32,338 nucleotides of DNA from JACQNR01 sp964533045 (GTDB lineage: Bacteria > Acidobacteriota > Terriglobia > UBA7540): assembly GCA_964533045.1 (NCBI GenBank), contig CAZHKT010000023.1:1-32338 (forward strand), in the 5' to 3' direction. Positions 14,009 to 21,763 of the stretch are shown one piece after another. Position numbers and translations under genes: made by a program. The first letter of the stretch is position 1; each line of letters starts with the position of its first letter. The notes beneath the pieces are model-generated. The model was not told the DNA's origin. It saw only the letters and a program-made list of their open reading frames with translations, and made no database searches.

Positions 14009-14575
14009 ATGGCCTGGATCGAAATGATTCCGCCGGAAAGGGCGGAAGGGAAACTGAAGGACGAATTCGATAAGGCGGTTCGCCGCGCCGGCAAGGTCTT
14101 TAACATTCTCCGCATTCAAAGCCTGAATGCCGAGACGCTGCGCGCCTCGATGCATCTGTACCTGGCGTCGATGTACGGGGCCTCGGGGCTGTCGCGCGTG
14201 GAGCGCGAGATGCTGGCGACGGTGGTCTCCTGGGCGAACGATTGCTTTTATTGAACGGAAGCTCACGGGGAGGATCTCCGTGTCGAATCCGGCGACGCCC
14301 GGCTGGCCGAGCAGGTGAAACGCGATTACCGGCGCGCCCGCCTGACGCCGCGCCAGCGGGCGCTGGCGCGTTTCGCCGAGAAGGTGACGCGCCGGCCGGC
14401 CTCCGTCCGCCCGCGCGACCTCGCCGCCCTGCGCCGGCAGGGTCTCTCGGACCGCGACATCCTCGATGCCGTCCAGGTCATCGCCTACTTCAACTACATC
14501 AACCGCATCGCTGATGCGCTCGGCATCGACCCTGAGCCGGAAATGCTGCCTGCCCTGAAACGCCGCAAGAAGTAA
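14009..14575 (+). CDS. AhpD-like peroxidase-related selenoprotein (in-frame TGA as Sec82)
   Basis: A 188-residue AhpD/carboxymuconolactone decarboxylase-fold, peroxidase-related protein if the TGA at 14252-14254 is read as selenocysteine. Before the TGA are MAWIEMIPPERAEGKL, NILRIQSLNAETLRASMHLY and LSRVEREMLATVVSWANDCFY. After it, in the same frame, are TEAHGEDLRVESGDARLAEQ, DYRRARLTPRQRALARFAEK and the family ending DAVQVIAYFNYINRIADALG. The TGA occupies the second cysteine of the catalytic motif: E67-x11-C79-x2-U82-x3-H86 matches AhpD E118, C130, C133 and H137. A SECIS-like hairpin follows at once (14256-14291). AhpD-like proteins reduce peroxides or relay electrons through a CxxC pair; a CxxU version should be more reactive. 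A nonsense mutation or sequencing error is the alternative, but continuous family similarity and the hairpin argue against it. Standard gene callers would split it at 14254. Confidence 0.85.
14256..14291 (+). promoter_or_regulatory. Candidate bacterial SECIS element
   Basis: An RNA hairpin inside the coding region just after the TGA. The inner stem is CACGGGGA (14264-14271) with TCTCCGTG (14275-14282), 8 bp including one G-U, and an apical GGA loop. An outer 4-bp stem is CGGA (14256-14259) with TCCG (14288-14291), separated by an internal loop. The apical loop starts 17 nt after the TGA and opens with G. Known bacterial SECIS elements place the loop about 16-37 nt after UGA with a G among its first bases, where SelB binds. 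Folding was done by eye. Confidence 0.75.
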
Positions 14576-14650
14576 GGTGGATTCCCTAATGGCGGATGGC
14601 AGCCGGCTGACCGTGGAACGCCTCCAAACCGTGCTACATTGAAGCCGAGG

Positions 14651-15904
14651 ATGACGAGTCTCGCCCAAGCCGGCCGACGTCCGCTGAGCTGGATGGACCT
14701 GGTGTGGCTGGTATTTCTGACCGGCTTCGCCATGCTCCAGCCGCTTTTCGAAGTGCACAAGCAGATCACGCTGCTGGGGCTGGGCTTGTTTCAGATCTTT
14801 GAGCAACGGTTCGTTTCGCGCCTGCCGGAGCGCGGCCCGGCTTACAGCGTGGCGCTGAAGATCGTGCTAGCGTCGCTGGTTGTCAACTGCACGGGCGGGA
14901 TCGAGTCGAGCTACTTCCTCATCTATTTTCTGCCGGTGGCCACCGCCGCGATGTTCTTTGGCGCCGGACGGACGCTGTTCTGGACCGCTCTCACCTCGCT
15001 GGCTTACCTGTCGTTCCTGATTCCGGCGCTCCAGGTCTACGACCTGACGCCCGAGGGCGCGACGGAGCTGGCAATCCGGAACCTCTTCTTCTTCCTGGCG
15101 GCGATTGTCATCAACCGGTTCGTGCAGGAAAGCCGGCGCCAGGCCGAGAGCTACCGCGCCCTGGCCGAGACGCTGGAACAGACCAACCGGCAGCTTGCCC
15201 AGGCGCAAGAGGAGAAGCGCCGCTCCGAGCGCCTGGCGGCGCTCGGACAGCTTTCCGCAGGCCTGGCGCACGAACTGCGCAATCCACTGGCGATCATTCA
15301 GGGTTCCTCCGAGATGCTCTCCCGCCGCGCCGAGAAGGACGACGACCTGGTGGCCGAGCTCGCCGGCAACATCTCGGGGGAAGTGCAGCGCCTGAACGTG
15401 CTCATCACCCGCTTCCTGAATTTCGCCCGGCCTTCCGAATTGCACCTGAGCCTGCAACCGATCGTTCCGGTGCTCGAGCGCGCCCTGAAGAACGTTCGAA
15501 ATCACCGGCCCGATGCGCGCATCCGCGTGGAACAGCACTACGCCGACGGAATTCCGCCGCTCCCGATGGATGCCGACCTGTGCGAGCAGGCCTTCACCAA
15601 CCTGTTTCTGAACGCCTACGAAGCCATGGAGGAAACCGGCGGCACGCTGCGCGTCTCGGCCGCGCCCGCCAGTTGGAACGGCCGCCGCGGCGTGGAAATC
15701 GAAGTCACCGACAGCGGCCCCGGCATCGCGCCGGAATTGGCGTCGCAGATCTTCAATCCGTTCTTTACCACCAAGAAGTCGGGCGTGGGGCTCGGTCTCT
15801 CGATCGTCTCCAAGATCGTGGACGACCATCACGGCTCGGTGCGCGTCGAGAATAGCCCGGGCCAAGGCGCGTGTTTTCGGATATTCTTGCCGGTGGAGAG
15901 CTAA
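14651..15904 (+). CDS. Membrane sensor histidine kinase (NtrB-like)
   Basis: About 417 residues. The first 157 contain five or six hydrophobic segments, then a short coiled coil (about 158-195), the dimerisation/phosphoacceptor helix with H207 (AGLAHELRNPLAI), and an HATPase_c domain with N box NLFLNAYEAME, G1 DSGPGIAP, F box FNPFFTTKK and G2 GVGLGLSIV. Autophosphorylation on H207 would feed the sigma-54 activator encoded 132 nt downstream. There is no PAS domain; the membrane part itself is presumably the sensor and its ligand is unknown. ATG 14651 has GAGG directly adjacent, which is unusual, and a TTG at 14639 is an alternative. TACATT at 14637-14642 suggests a very short leader if the ATG is used. 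Confidence 0.93.
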   Translation: MTSLAQAGRRPLSWMDLVWLVFLTGFAMLQPLFEVHKQITLLGLGLFQIFEQRFVSRLPERGPAYSVALKIVLASLVVNCTGGIESSYFLIYFLPVATAAMFFGAGRTLFWTALTSLAYLSFLIPALQVYDLTPEGATELAIRNLFFFLAAIVINRFVQESRRQAESYRALAETLEQTNRQLAQAQEEKRRSERLAALGQLSAGLAHELRNPLAIIQGSSEMLSRRAEKDDDLVAELAGNISGEVQRLNVLITRFLNFARPSELHLSLQPIVPVLERALKNVRNHRPDARIRVEQHYADGIPPLPMDADLCEQAFTNLFLNAYEAMEETGGTLRVSAAPASWNGRRGVEIEVTDSGPGIAPELASQIFNPFFTTKKSGVGLGLSIVSKIVDDHHGSVRVENSPGQGACFRIFLPVES

Positions 15905-16036
15905 TGCTCTCCGCGGTCAGCCATCGGCTTTGGGCGGGAACTTGAGGCGATTCCGTTGCCGACGGCTGTTCGCCGAAAGCTGACGCTCTGAGTATTCAGC
16001 GCCGGGCTTTCGCCGCGCAACGTCATCATCAAGGCA

Positions 16037-17410
16037 ATGGCGACAATCCTCATCGTCGAAGACGAACCCAAGATGCTCCGCCTGCTGGAGATGCATCTCT
16101 CGCAGGAAGGCTACAAGGTGCGCGCGGCGGCGGACGCGGAAGCGGGCTTGAAGCTGTTTCGCGAGCACCGCATTGACGCCGTGGTGACCGACCTCAAACT
16201 TCCCGGCATGAGCGGCCTGGAGTTCCTCGAGGCCATCAAGCGCGCCGACTCGCGCATTCCGGTCATTGTGATGACCGCCTACGGCACGGTCGAGACGGCG
16301 GTCGAGGCCATGAAGGCGGGCGCCAGCGATTACGTGCTCAAGCCGTTTTCGCTCGAAGAAATCAAGCTGATTATCAGCAAGGAGCTCGACGTCCGGCGCC
16401 TGCGCGAGGAGAACCGCTCGCTGCGCGAGGCGCTGGGGGCGCGTTACGAATTCAAGAACATCATCGGGCGCAGCAGCAAGATGCAGGATGTGCTGGCCAC
16501 CGTCGAGCGCGTGGCGCCCACCAACTCGACCGTCCTGCTGGGCGGCGAAAGCGGCGTGGGCAAGGACATGATCGCCCGCGCCGTGCACCAGCACTCGCGC
16601 CGCGCCTCCGGACCGTTCATCAAGATCAACTGCACGGCCATCCCGGAAAATTTGCTGGAGAGCGAGCTGTTCGGCTACGAAAAGGGCGCCTTCACCGGCG
16701 CCGCCGGCGCCAAACCCGGGAAATTTGAACTGGCCGACAAAGGAACCATCTTCCTGGATGAAATCGGTGACGTGCCGGGCAGCATCCAGGTCAAATTGCT
16801 GCGCGTGCTGCAGGACCGCGAGTTTGAGCGGCTGGGAGGAACGAAGACGCTGAAAGTGGACGTGCGCGTGGTGGCAGCGACCAACCAGGATCTGCGCGCC
16901 GCGCTCGAGGAGGGCACGTTCCGCGAAGACCTTTACTACCGGCTGAACGTCGTGCCCATCAACATTCCGCCGCTGCGCGACCGCAAAGAAGACATCCCCT
17001 ATCTCGCGGAATATTTTCTGGAGCGCTTCGCGCGGGAGTCGGGGAAGCCCATCCGCGGCATCTCGCCGGAAGCGATGCGCATGCTGATGGATTTCCACTG
17101 GCCGGGAAACGTGCGCGAACTGGAGAACATCATCGAACGCGGCGTAGCGCTCTCTTCGGGCGACCGGCTGGAAGCTGCCGATATCCGGCTCGATCTCTCT
17201 CCGGCGCGGCCCGCGCCGGCCGCAGGAGAGATTCCCTTCCTGCCCGCAGGCGTTACCCTGGAGCAGTTTGAGGACGAAATCATCAAAGAGGCAGTCCGCC
17301 GCGCCGGCGGCAACAAAAGCCAGGCGGCCCGCCTGCTCGGCATCTCACGCAACGCCCTTCGCTACCGCCTTGCCAAGATAGGCGTCCCCGACGAGGAAGA
17401 CGCCAAGTAG
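16037..17410 (+). CDS. Sigma-54-dependent response regulator (NtrC family)
   Basis: A 457-residue three-domain activator. The receiver domain (1-120) has acidic residues E8, D9 and E10, phosphoacceptor D52 in VVTDLKLPG, T80 and K102. The AAA+ domain (about 140-370) has Walker A GGESGVGKD (169-177), the sigma-54-contacting GAFTGA loop (217-222), Walker B TIFLDEIGD, and WPGNVRELENIIERG. The C-terminal Fis-type helix-turn-helix (about 415-450) ends NKSQAARLLGISRNALRYRL. It should activate sigma-54 promoters when phosphorylated by the upstream kinase. Targets are not evident: I found no convincing GG-N10-GC -24/-12 promoter in the window. No good Shine-Dalgarno precedes the ATG. Confidence 0.96.
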   Translation: MATILIVEDEPKMLRLLEMHLSQEGYKVRAAADAEAGLKLFREHRIDAVVTDLKLPGMSGLEFLEAIKRADSRIPVIVMTAYGTVETAVEAMKAGASDYVLKPFSLEEIKLIISKELDVRRLREENRSLREALGARYEFKNIIGRSSKMQDVLATVERVAPTNSTVLLGGESGVGKDMIARAVHQHSRRASGPFIKINCTAIPENLLESELFGYEKGAFTGAAGAKPGKFELADKGTIFLDEIGDVPGSIQVKLLRVLQDREFERLGGTKTLKVDVRVVAATNQDLRAALEEGTFREDLYYRLNVVPINIPPLRDRKEDIPYLAEYFLERFARESGKPIRGISPEAMRMLMDFHWPGNVRELENIIERGVALSSGDRLEAADIRLDLSPARPAPAAGEIPFLPAGVTLEQFEDEIIKEAVRRAGGNKSQAARLLGISRNALRYRLAKIGVPDEEDAK

Positions 17411-17449
17411 AGGCGCCCTTCAGGCCGCCATCGTGGGGCAGGGACAAGT

Positions 17450-17467
17450 GGCGGGCTGTGGCCCGCC
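17450..17467. repeat. GGCGGGC hairpin
   Basis: GGCGGGC-TGTG-GCCCGCC followed by GCTACAA. The stem is identical to the first stem of the 63-nt repeats at 3871 and 7371, and the loop differs. It lies in the 81-nt gap between two convergent genes. Confidence 0.75.
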
Positions 17468-17491
17468 GCTACAAAACGCCGGGAAAACATC

Positions 17492-19129
17492 CTATGAGTC
17501 TCCGGCCGTCGGGTACATCGGCAGGAAATCAACATTGGGTGAAATCCCCGTGATGCCGTCGCCCTTCCACCTCAGCGTATAGTCCTTCCCCGCCACTCGT
17601 TCCACTGACTTGCGGACGGGCAGGTCGTATTCAAGGACCAGAGTCGCGGGAAGCACATCGCGCGCAACGCAGGCGAATTTCCCAACGATGGTCGGTGTGA
17701 ACGGTTGGCCGTTCAGCGTGAGCTTGACGGAGTCCCGCGGCGTCCACCCGGGGATGCGCAGCGCGAGGTTCTCGCGTCTCTTGGGAACGATGGTGAGCTT
17801 TGCCTTTACGCCGCGTTCGCTGCGGATCCGGATGTTGCCATCCTCGTAATCAAAATGGAGGTTCACGGTCAGGCCCAGCGGGCCTTCGACCGCGATGTGC
17901 TGATAAACATCCACCAGCGTGTGGAGCACGGCGCAGGTGATGTCGGTGGCGGGATTGGCCGCGCCGTAGGGCTCGTGCATGCCGCGGAAAGCTCCGACCA
18001 CGCGCGCGTCGAGGTTGGCGTGCGCGTCCGCGCCGTCCGCCTTGGCGGGCTTGAGGCCCAGGCGCGTGGTGATCTGCGCGGGCAGCAGCCGGCAGCGCAC
18101 CAGGCGCTCCACGTCGTCGAGAAATTCGGGATATCCCAGGCGCGAAAGCCACAGCGCGAGCTGCACCACGTCGCCCGCCGAAGCGGGCTCGGCGCCGCCC
18201 TCTTCATTCAGGCCGTGCGCGATGGCGCCGCTCGGCTTGATCAGTTTGGCAAAGATATAGGTCTTCAGCGTCGCGGCGACGCGCTCGACGTACTCGCGCT
18301 GATTGGTCAGCTCGCCAAAGAGAATCAGCCCGCGCAACATTCCCAGGTAAGAATGCGTGTGATCGCCGAAAGGGACGGGTTTTAGAGAGCCGTCAGCGTT
18401 CGTCGAATTTTCAAGGTGGTGTCGCGCAAAGCGGCTGGCCACCTGGAGCGCCAGCGGATCGCCGGTCGCCTGGTAATGCCAGACCAGCGCCTCGATGAGG
18501 CGCCCGTGCGACTGGATGGGATCCATGCGCGGCGGGGGCAGCATGTGCTTCACCGCTTCGAGACCCTGATAGTCCCAGTCGCCGTCGTCCCGCGAAACGC
18601 GCCAGAGGGTTTCCATCATGCGGTCCGCCTGGCCCGCAGCCCAGCGGTCGTTGCGAAACCGAACGAGCGCCGTCAGCGCCAGCAAAGCTTCTCGCGAAGA
18701 ATGAATCTCCAGTTGATTCGGGGGCGTACTGAGCATGGCGTATTTCGCCGGCGGCAGCAGCAGGTTGTCCGGATTGTTGAAGAACAGTTTCAAATTCTCC
18801 ACCATCGCGGCTTCAAACTTGTGCGGGATGGGGAAGCCTGTGGCGTTCTCAAGGCGCAGCAGGGCGTCAATCCAGCGTCCGATGTTGTGCGAAGGCCAGG
18901 TGAACTCGAAGTTGGCGGTCAGGTCACGCTTGATCCACAGGATGAAATACGGGATGTGGTTCTCTTGTGGATTGAGCACCGTCAGCAAGTGCTGTCCTGC
19001 CAGGCGCATGGATTCCAGCAGCGTGAGCGGTGCGGCCTGAGCCGAACTCGCACCTGCGCCGAGCGGCAGGGCGCGCAGCGCGCCCGCCGCCAGAGCCGAT
19101 GCCACAAAGGTCCTCCGGGAGATCACCAT
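17492..19129 (-). CDS. Tat-exported six-hairpin glycosidase-like protein
   Basis: A 545-residue exported protein. The N-terminus (MVISRRTFVASALAAGALRA) has a twin-arginine motif SRRTFV and hydrophobic core, so export through Tat is likely. The mature part is helix-rich with repeats such as FEFTWPSHNIGRWIDALLRL, WRVSRDDGDWDYQGLEAVKH, SHGRLIEALVWHYQATGDPLAL and GDHTHSYLGMLRGLILF, consistent with an (alpha/alpha)6 barrel. A C-terminal beta-sandwich (about residue 425 on, KLTIVPKRRENLALRIPGW) resembles the tail of DUF1680/GH127 enzymes. No GH127 cysteine pair is present, so activity is unassigned. The start at 19129 is chosen for the Tat signal; the open frame extends further but antisense to the divergent gene. 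It probably acts with the divergent glycosidase-like gene. Confidence 0.8.
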   Translation of the reverse strand: MVISRRTFVASALAAGALRALPLGAGASSAQAAPLTLLESMRLAGQHLLTVLNPQENHIPYFILWIKRDLTANFEFTWPSHNIGRWIDALLRLENATGFPIPHKFEAAMVENLKLFFNNPDNLLLPPAKYAMLSTPPNQLEIHSSREALLALTALVRFRNDRWAAGQADRMMETLWRVSRDDGDWDYQGLEAVKHMLPPPRMDPIQSHGRLIEALVWHYQATGDPLALQVASRFARHHLENSTNADGSLKPVPFGDHTHSYLGMLRGLILFGELTNQREYVERVAATLKTYIFAKLIKPSGAIAHGLNEEGGAEPASAGDVVQLALWLSRLGYPEFLDDVERLVRCRLLPAQITTRLGLKPAKADGADAHANLDARVVGAFRGMHEPYGAANPATDITCAVLHTLVDVYQHIAVEGPLGLTVNLHFDYEDGNIRIRSERGVKAKLTIVPKRRENLALRIPGWTPRDSVKLTLNGQPFTPTIVGKFACVARDVLPATLVLEYDLPVRKSVERVAGKDYTLRWKGDGITGISPNVDFLPMYPTAGDS

Positions 19130-19228
19130 AGGATATGTTCTGCCTTCCAGGTTTTGCCGCCGGGCAGCAAGTCTACCGCACCCACTGCGTTGCTGGAAAT
19201 AAACCGCGCCAACCTCTGTAACGCCTCG

Positions 19229-19234
19229 TACAAT
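19229..19234 (+). promoter_or_regulatory. Possible -10 box for the divergent glycosidase-like gene
   Basis: TACAAT, 58 nt upstream of the ATG at 19293, in the 163-nt region between the two divergent carbohydrate-active genes. No -35 hexamer is evident. Confidence 0.35.
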
Positions 19235-19292
19235 GTCTTGCGCGATCGGACCCACACCGGATCGCCCGACGTCGAACCGGAGGATTCCTGCC

Positions 19293-19356
19293 ATGACCCG
19301 GAAGATGCTTTCCACCCTTATTCTCATCTCTGCAATGGTTAGCAGCGCGCGCCGCC
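19293..19356 (+). other. Signal-peptide coding start, one frame off its downstream gene
   Basis: ATG 19293 has GGAGGA 8 nt upstream and encodes MTRKMLSTLILISAMVSSAR, a clear export signal. The main reading frame of the following gene is in another frame. Removing one C from the GC run at about 19345-19356 would join the signal to A-R-E-P-D-S-I-V-I-A-A-H. This is either a sequencing or assembly error, or a real frameshift. Confidence 0.7.
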
Positions 19357-19374
19357 AGGGAGCCCGACTCGATC

Positions 19375-21750
19375 GTGATCGCCGCGCACGGGCAGCCGAA
19401 GGCGGCCATCGTGATAGGCAGCAAAGCCGGCGAGCAGACGCGCTTTGCCGCTGCCGAGTTGCAGCGGTATTGCCGCCTGCTTTCGGGCGCGGAACTGGCC
19501 GTGGTCTCAAACGACCAAGCGGTGAGCCTACCCCGCGGAGAGGCTGTGATTTTGCTCGGGGCGCCGGACGAACACCCCGGAATCCGGAACGCGGTTCAGG
19601 CCCGCTGGGTGGACTTTTCGAATCTCAAGGCCGACGGCTTCATTATCAAGTCCGGAACGTGGAAAGGCCGGCCGACCATTGTCGCAGGTGGAGCGGACGG
19701 CGTGGCGACGATGTATGCCGCGTACGATCTGCTCGAGCAACTGGGCTGCAAGTTCCTTCTCACCGGCGACATCGTGCCTTCGCCCGTCGAGACCTTGAGC
19801 GTGCCCGCGCTCAACCTTCGCACAGAACCTTCATTTGCGCGGCGAGGCTTCCTGCTGCAATCGGGCGGCATGATCAACCTGATGGTGTTTTCCTTCGAGG
19901 ATTACGTGAAGCTGCTTGACCAGATGGCCAAGATGAAGGCGAACTATCTCCAATTCTGGTGGTTCAGCTACGAGCCGTGGCTGAAGTATTCCTACAAGGG
20001 CGAATCGAATATGGTGGGCGACGTGTCGCGCAAGGAGAGCGGATTCTTCTCCTGGGCGCACGTCGGCTCCGGGCCGCACACGCCGGAGGTAGTCGAGATC
20101 GGCAAGGAACATTTCAAGTACCCGCGGCTTGCTCCGAAGGAGTTTCAGAAGGTCGAGACGTCAGACGACGCCTTCGCCGTGGCGCAGGACTTGCTGCAGC
20201 GCGTGATTCGCCACGCCGCCAAGCGCGGCATCAAGGTGTGGCCGGCAGTGGAACTCGCCGCGCTGCCGCCCAACCTCGCGCGCCACGCGGAGCGCGTGGG
20301 CGAGCTGCCGTTCCACACCATCTTTGGAACTTTCGTCCATCCGCTCGACGAAGTGAATCGCGAAATCCAGGTCGAACGCCTGAAGGCGCTGGTCAACACC
20401 TACCCCGAGGCGGAGGGTTTTTTTATGGTCTTCGCCGAAATGTACCCCAACCTGAATAACCAAAAGCACCGCGAGTTCTTCACACGCGAGCGGCCCAAGT
20501 TTCACGAACTGCGCGACCTGCGCCGCCCATGGATCAACTGGGGCGAGGCGAACTCCGACGACAACCTGGTGGATTCAAACCTTGCGTATCTCGACCTGTT
20601 TCAATTTCTGCTCAAGAGGCGAGATGAGATTTCGCCCCGGACGAAGCTGGGGGTGATGGGCATCGGCCGCGGCTACGCGCTGCCGGTGTTTGACCAAATG
20701 CTGCCGCGCGACATTCCCTTCACCGACATGGACTCGAGCGGCGTCTGGACGCCCGCCGGCGTCCCCATGCAGTACTTCGGCGGCATGGGCGAGCGCGAGC
20801 GCACACTCCAGCCGCGCGTGGACGACGACATCAACATGATGGGCATGCAGTTCAACGTGACGCAGTACGCGGTGAAGGACAAGATATTTTCCGACGGCGT
20901 CACGTACGGCCTGACCGGACACGCGGGACAGTTGAACCGCGTGCGCGGACTTGAGGCGAACGCCGCGTTTTTGACCGAAGCCGCCTGGGCGCCCGAGCTC
21001 ACGCCGGAGGAGTTTTACAGGAACTACTCGCGCTCCATCTTCGGCGAGCAGGCCGCAGACGATATGTTCAAGGCGTTTATGACGCTGGAGAAGAACGAAC
21101 TGCACCTTGGTTACTACAATTACGGCTACACCACGATGAATTGCTGCGGGGCGCTGCCGGAAGTCAGCATCGCCTACGAGTACTGGCAGCAAGCGAATCC
21201 TTACGACGGCCCCACCATGGCCAACTGGGATCCTTACATCGCCAAGAGCCCCGACGTCATCAACCGCTTTGAGGGCTCGATTGCGCTGCTGAACGAGTCG
21301 CTCCACCACCTGCGCACGGCGCAGGCGCACGTTGCGCCCAAAGGCGCCGCCGAATTGCGTTACATGATCAACCGCACCGAGTCCTATCGCGACCTGATCC
21401 AGTCGCTCATCACCATGCGCAAGGCGCAAATTTCGTTTGCGCACACTTTCAAAAGTCGCTCAAACATTTCTTATGCAGATTTTGTAAAACAGCTTGAACG
21501 GGATTTGACGGAATTCGAACGCGCGGGGCAGGAGATGCGCGCGGCCACGCGCAAGTACGCCCAGATCATCGACCACCCCTCCGACCTGGGCGTGCTCTAC
21601 AGCCTGAACGCCCGCGGCATTGTGGGCTTTGACCTGGTGGCCGGGATGATTCGCAACGTGGTGCGCTTCCACCAGGGCAAACCGTATCTCGAACACGTCC
21701 CGTTCGAGAAACTCTTCTCCACCGACCTCCACATCGCCGTGCCGAAGTAG
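19375..21750 (+). CDS. Large glycosidase-like protein with GH67N/GH20b-like N-terminal domain
   Basis: 791 residues from GTG 19375. The N-terminal domain (AAIVIGSKAGEQTRFAAAELQRYCRLLSG through GADGVATMYAAYDLLEQLGCKFLL) is the alpha-glucuronidase-N/GH20b type that precedes TIM-barrel glycosidases. It is followed by RRGFLLQSGG, KANYLQFWWFSYEPW, GIKVWPAVELAAL, TYPEAEGFFMVFAEMYPN and WINWGEANSDD, which fit a barrel with acidic residues near strand ends. The C-terminal 250 residues are helical. The catalytic residues cannot be assigned, so substrate is unknown; plant or microbial polysaccharide is plausible. The likely original start is 19293, with a signal peptide now out of frame. If the shift is real, GTG 19375 (GGGAG 12 nt upstream) would give a cytoplasmic protein, which makes little sense beside exported partners. 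The stop lies 13 nt from a convergent gene. Confidence 0.78.
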   Translation: MIAAHGQPKAAIVIGSKAGEQTRFAAAELQRYCRLLSGAELAVVSNDQAVSLPRGEAVILLGAPDEHPGIRNAVQARWVDFSNLKADGFIIKSGTWKGRPTIVAGGADGVATMYAAYDLLEQLGCKFLLTGDIVPSPVETLSVPALNLRTEPSFARRGFLLQSGGMINLMVFSFEDYVKLLDQMAKMKANYLQFWWFSYEPWLKYSYKGESNMVGDVSRKESGFFSWAHVGSGPHTPEVVEIGKEHFKYPRLAPKEFQKVETSDDAFAVAQDLLQRVIRHAAKRGIKVWPAVELAALPPNLARHAERVGELPFHTIFGTFVHPLDEVNREIQVERLKALVNTYPEAEGFFMVFAEMYPNLNNQKHREFFTRERPKFHELRDLRRPWINWGEANSDDNLVDSNLAYLDLFQFLLKRRDEISPRTKLGVMGIGRGYALPVFDQMLPRDIPFTDMDSSGVWTPAGVPMQYFGGMGERERTLQPRVDDDINMMGMQFNVTQYAVKDKIFSDGVTYGLTGHAGQLNRVRGLEANAAFLTEAAWAPELTPEEFYRNYSRSIFGEQAADDMFKAFMTLEKNELHLGYYNYGYTTMNCCGALPEVSIAYEYWQQANPYDGPTMANWDPYIAKSPDVINRFEGSIALLNESLHHLRTAQAHVAPKGAAELRYMINRTESYRDLIQSLITMRKAQISFAHTFKSRSNISYADFVKQLERDLTEFERAGQEMRAATRKYAQIIDHPSDLGVLYSLNARGIVGFDLVAGMIRNVVRFHQGKPYLEHVPFEKLFSTDLHIAVPK

Positions 21751-21763
21751 GGAGAGCCCGCCT

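Noticed and set aside
14315..14575. Separate 86-residue gene starting at GTG 14315
   Set aside because: It is the same frame and same protein family as 14009-14254, and homology also covers the bases between TGA and this GTG, so it is the second part of one gene.
19130..19510. 127-residue N-terminal extension of the Tat-exported protein
   Set aside because: It would overlap the divergent gene, is Arg/Ser-rich without structure, and would bury the Tat signal.
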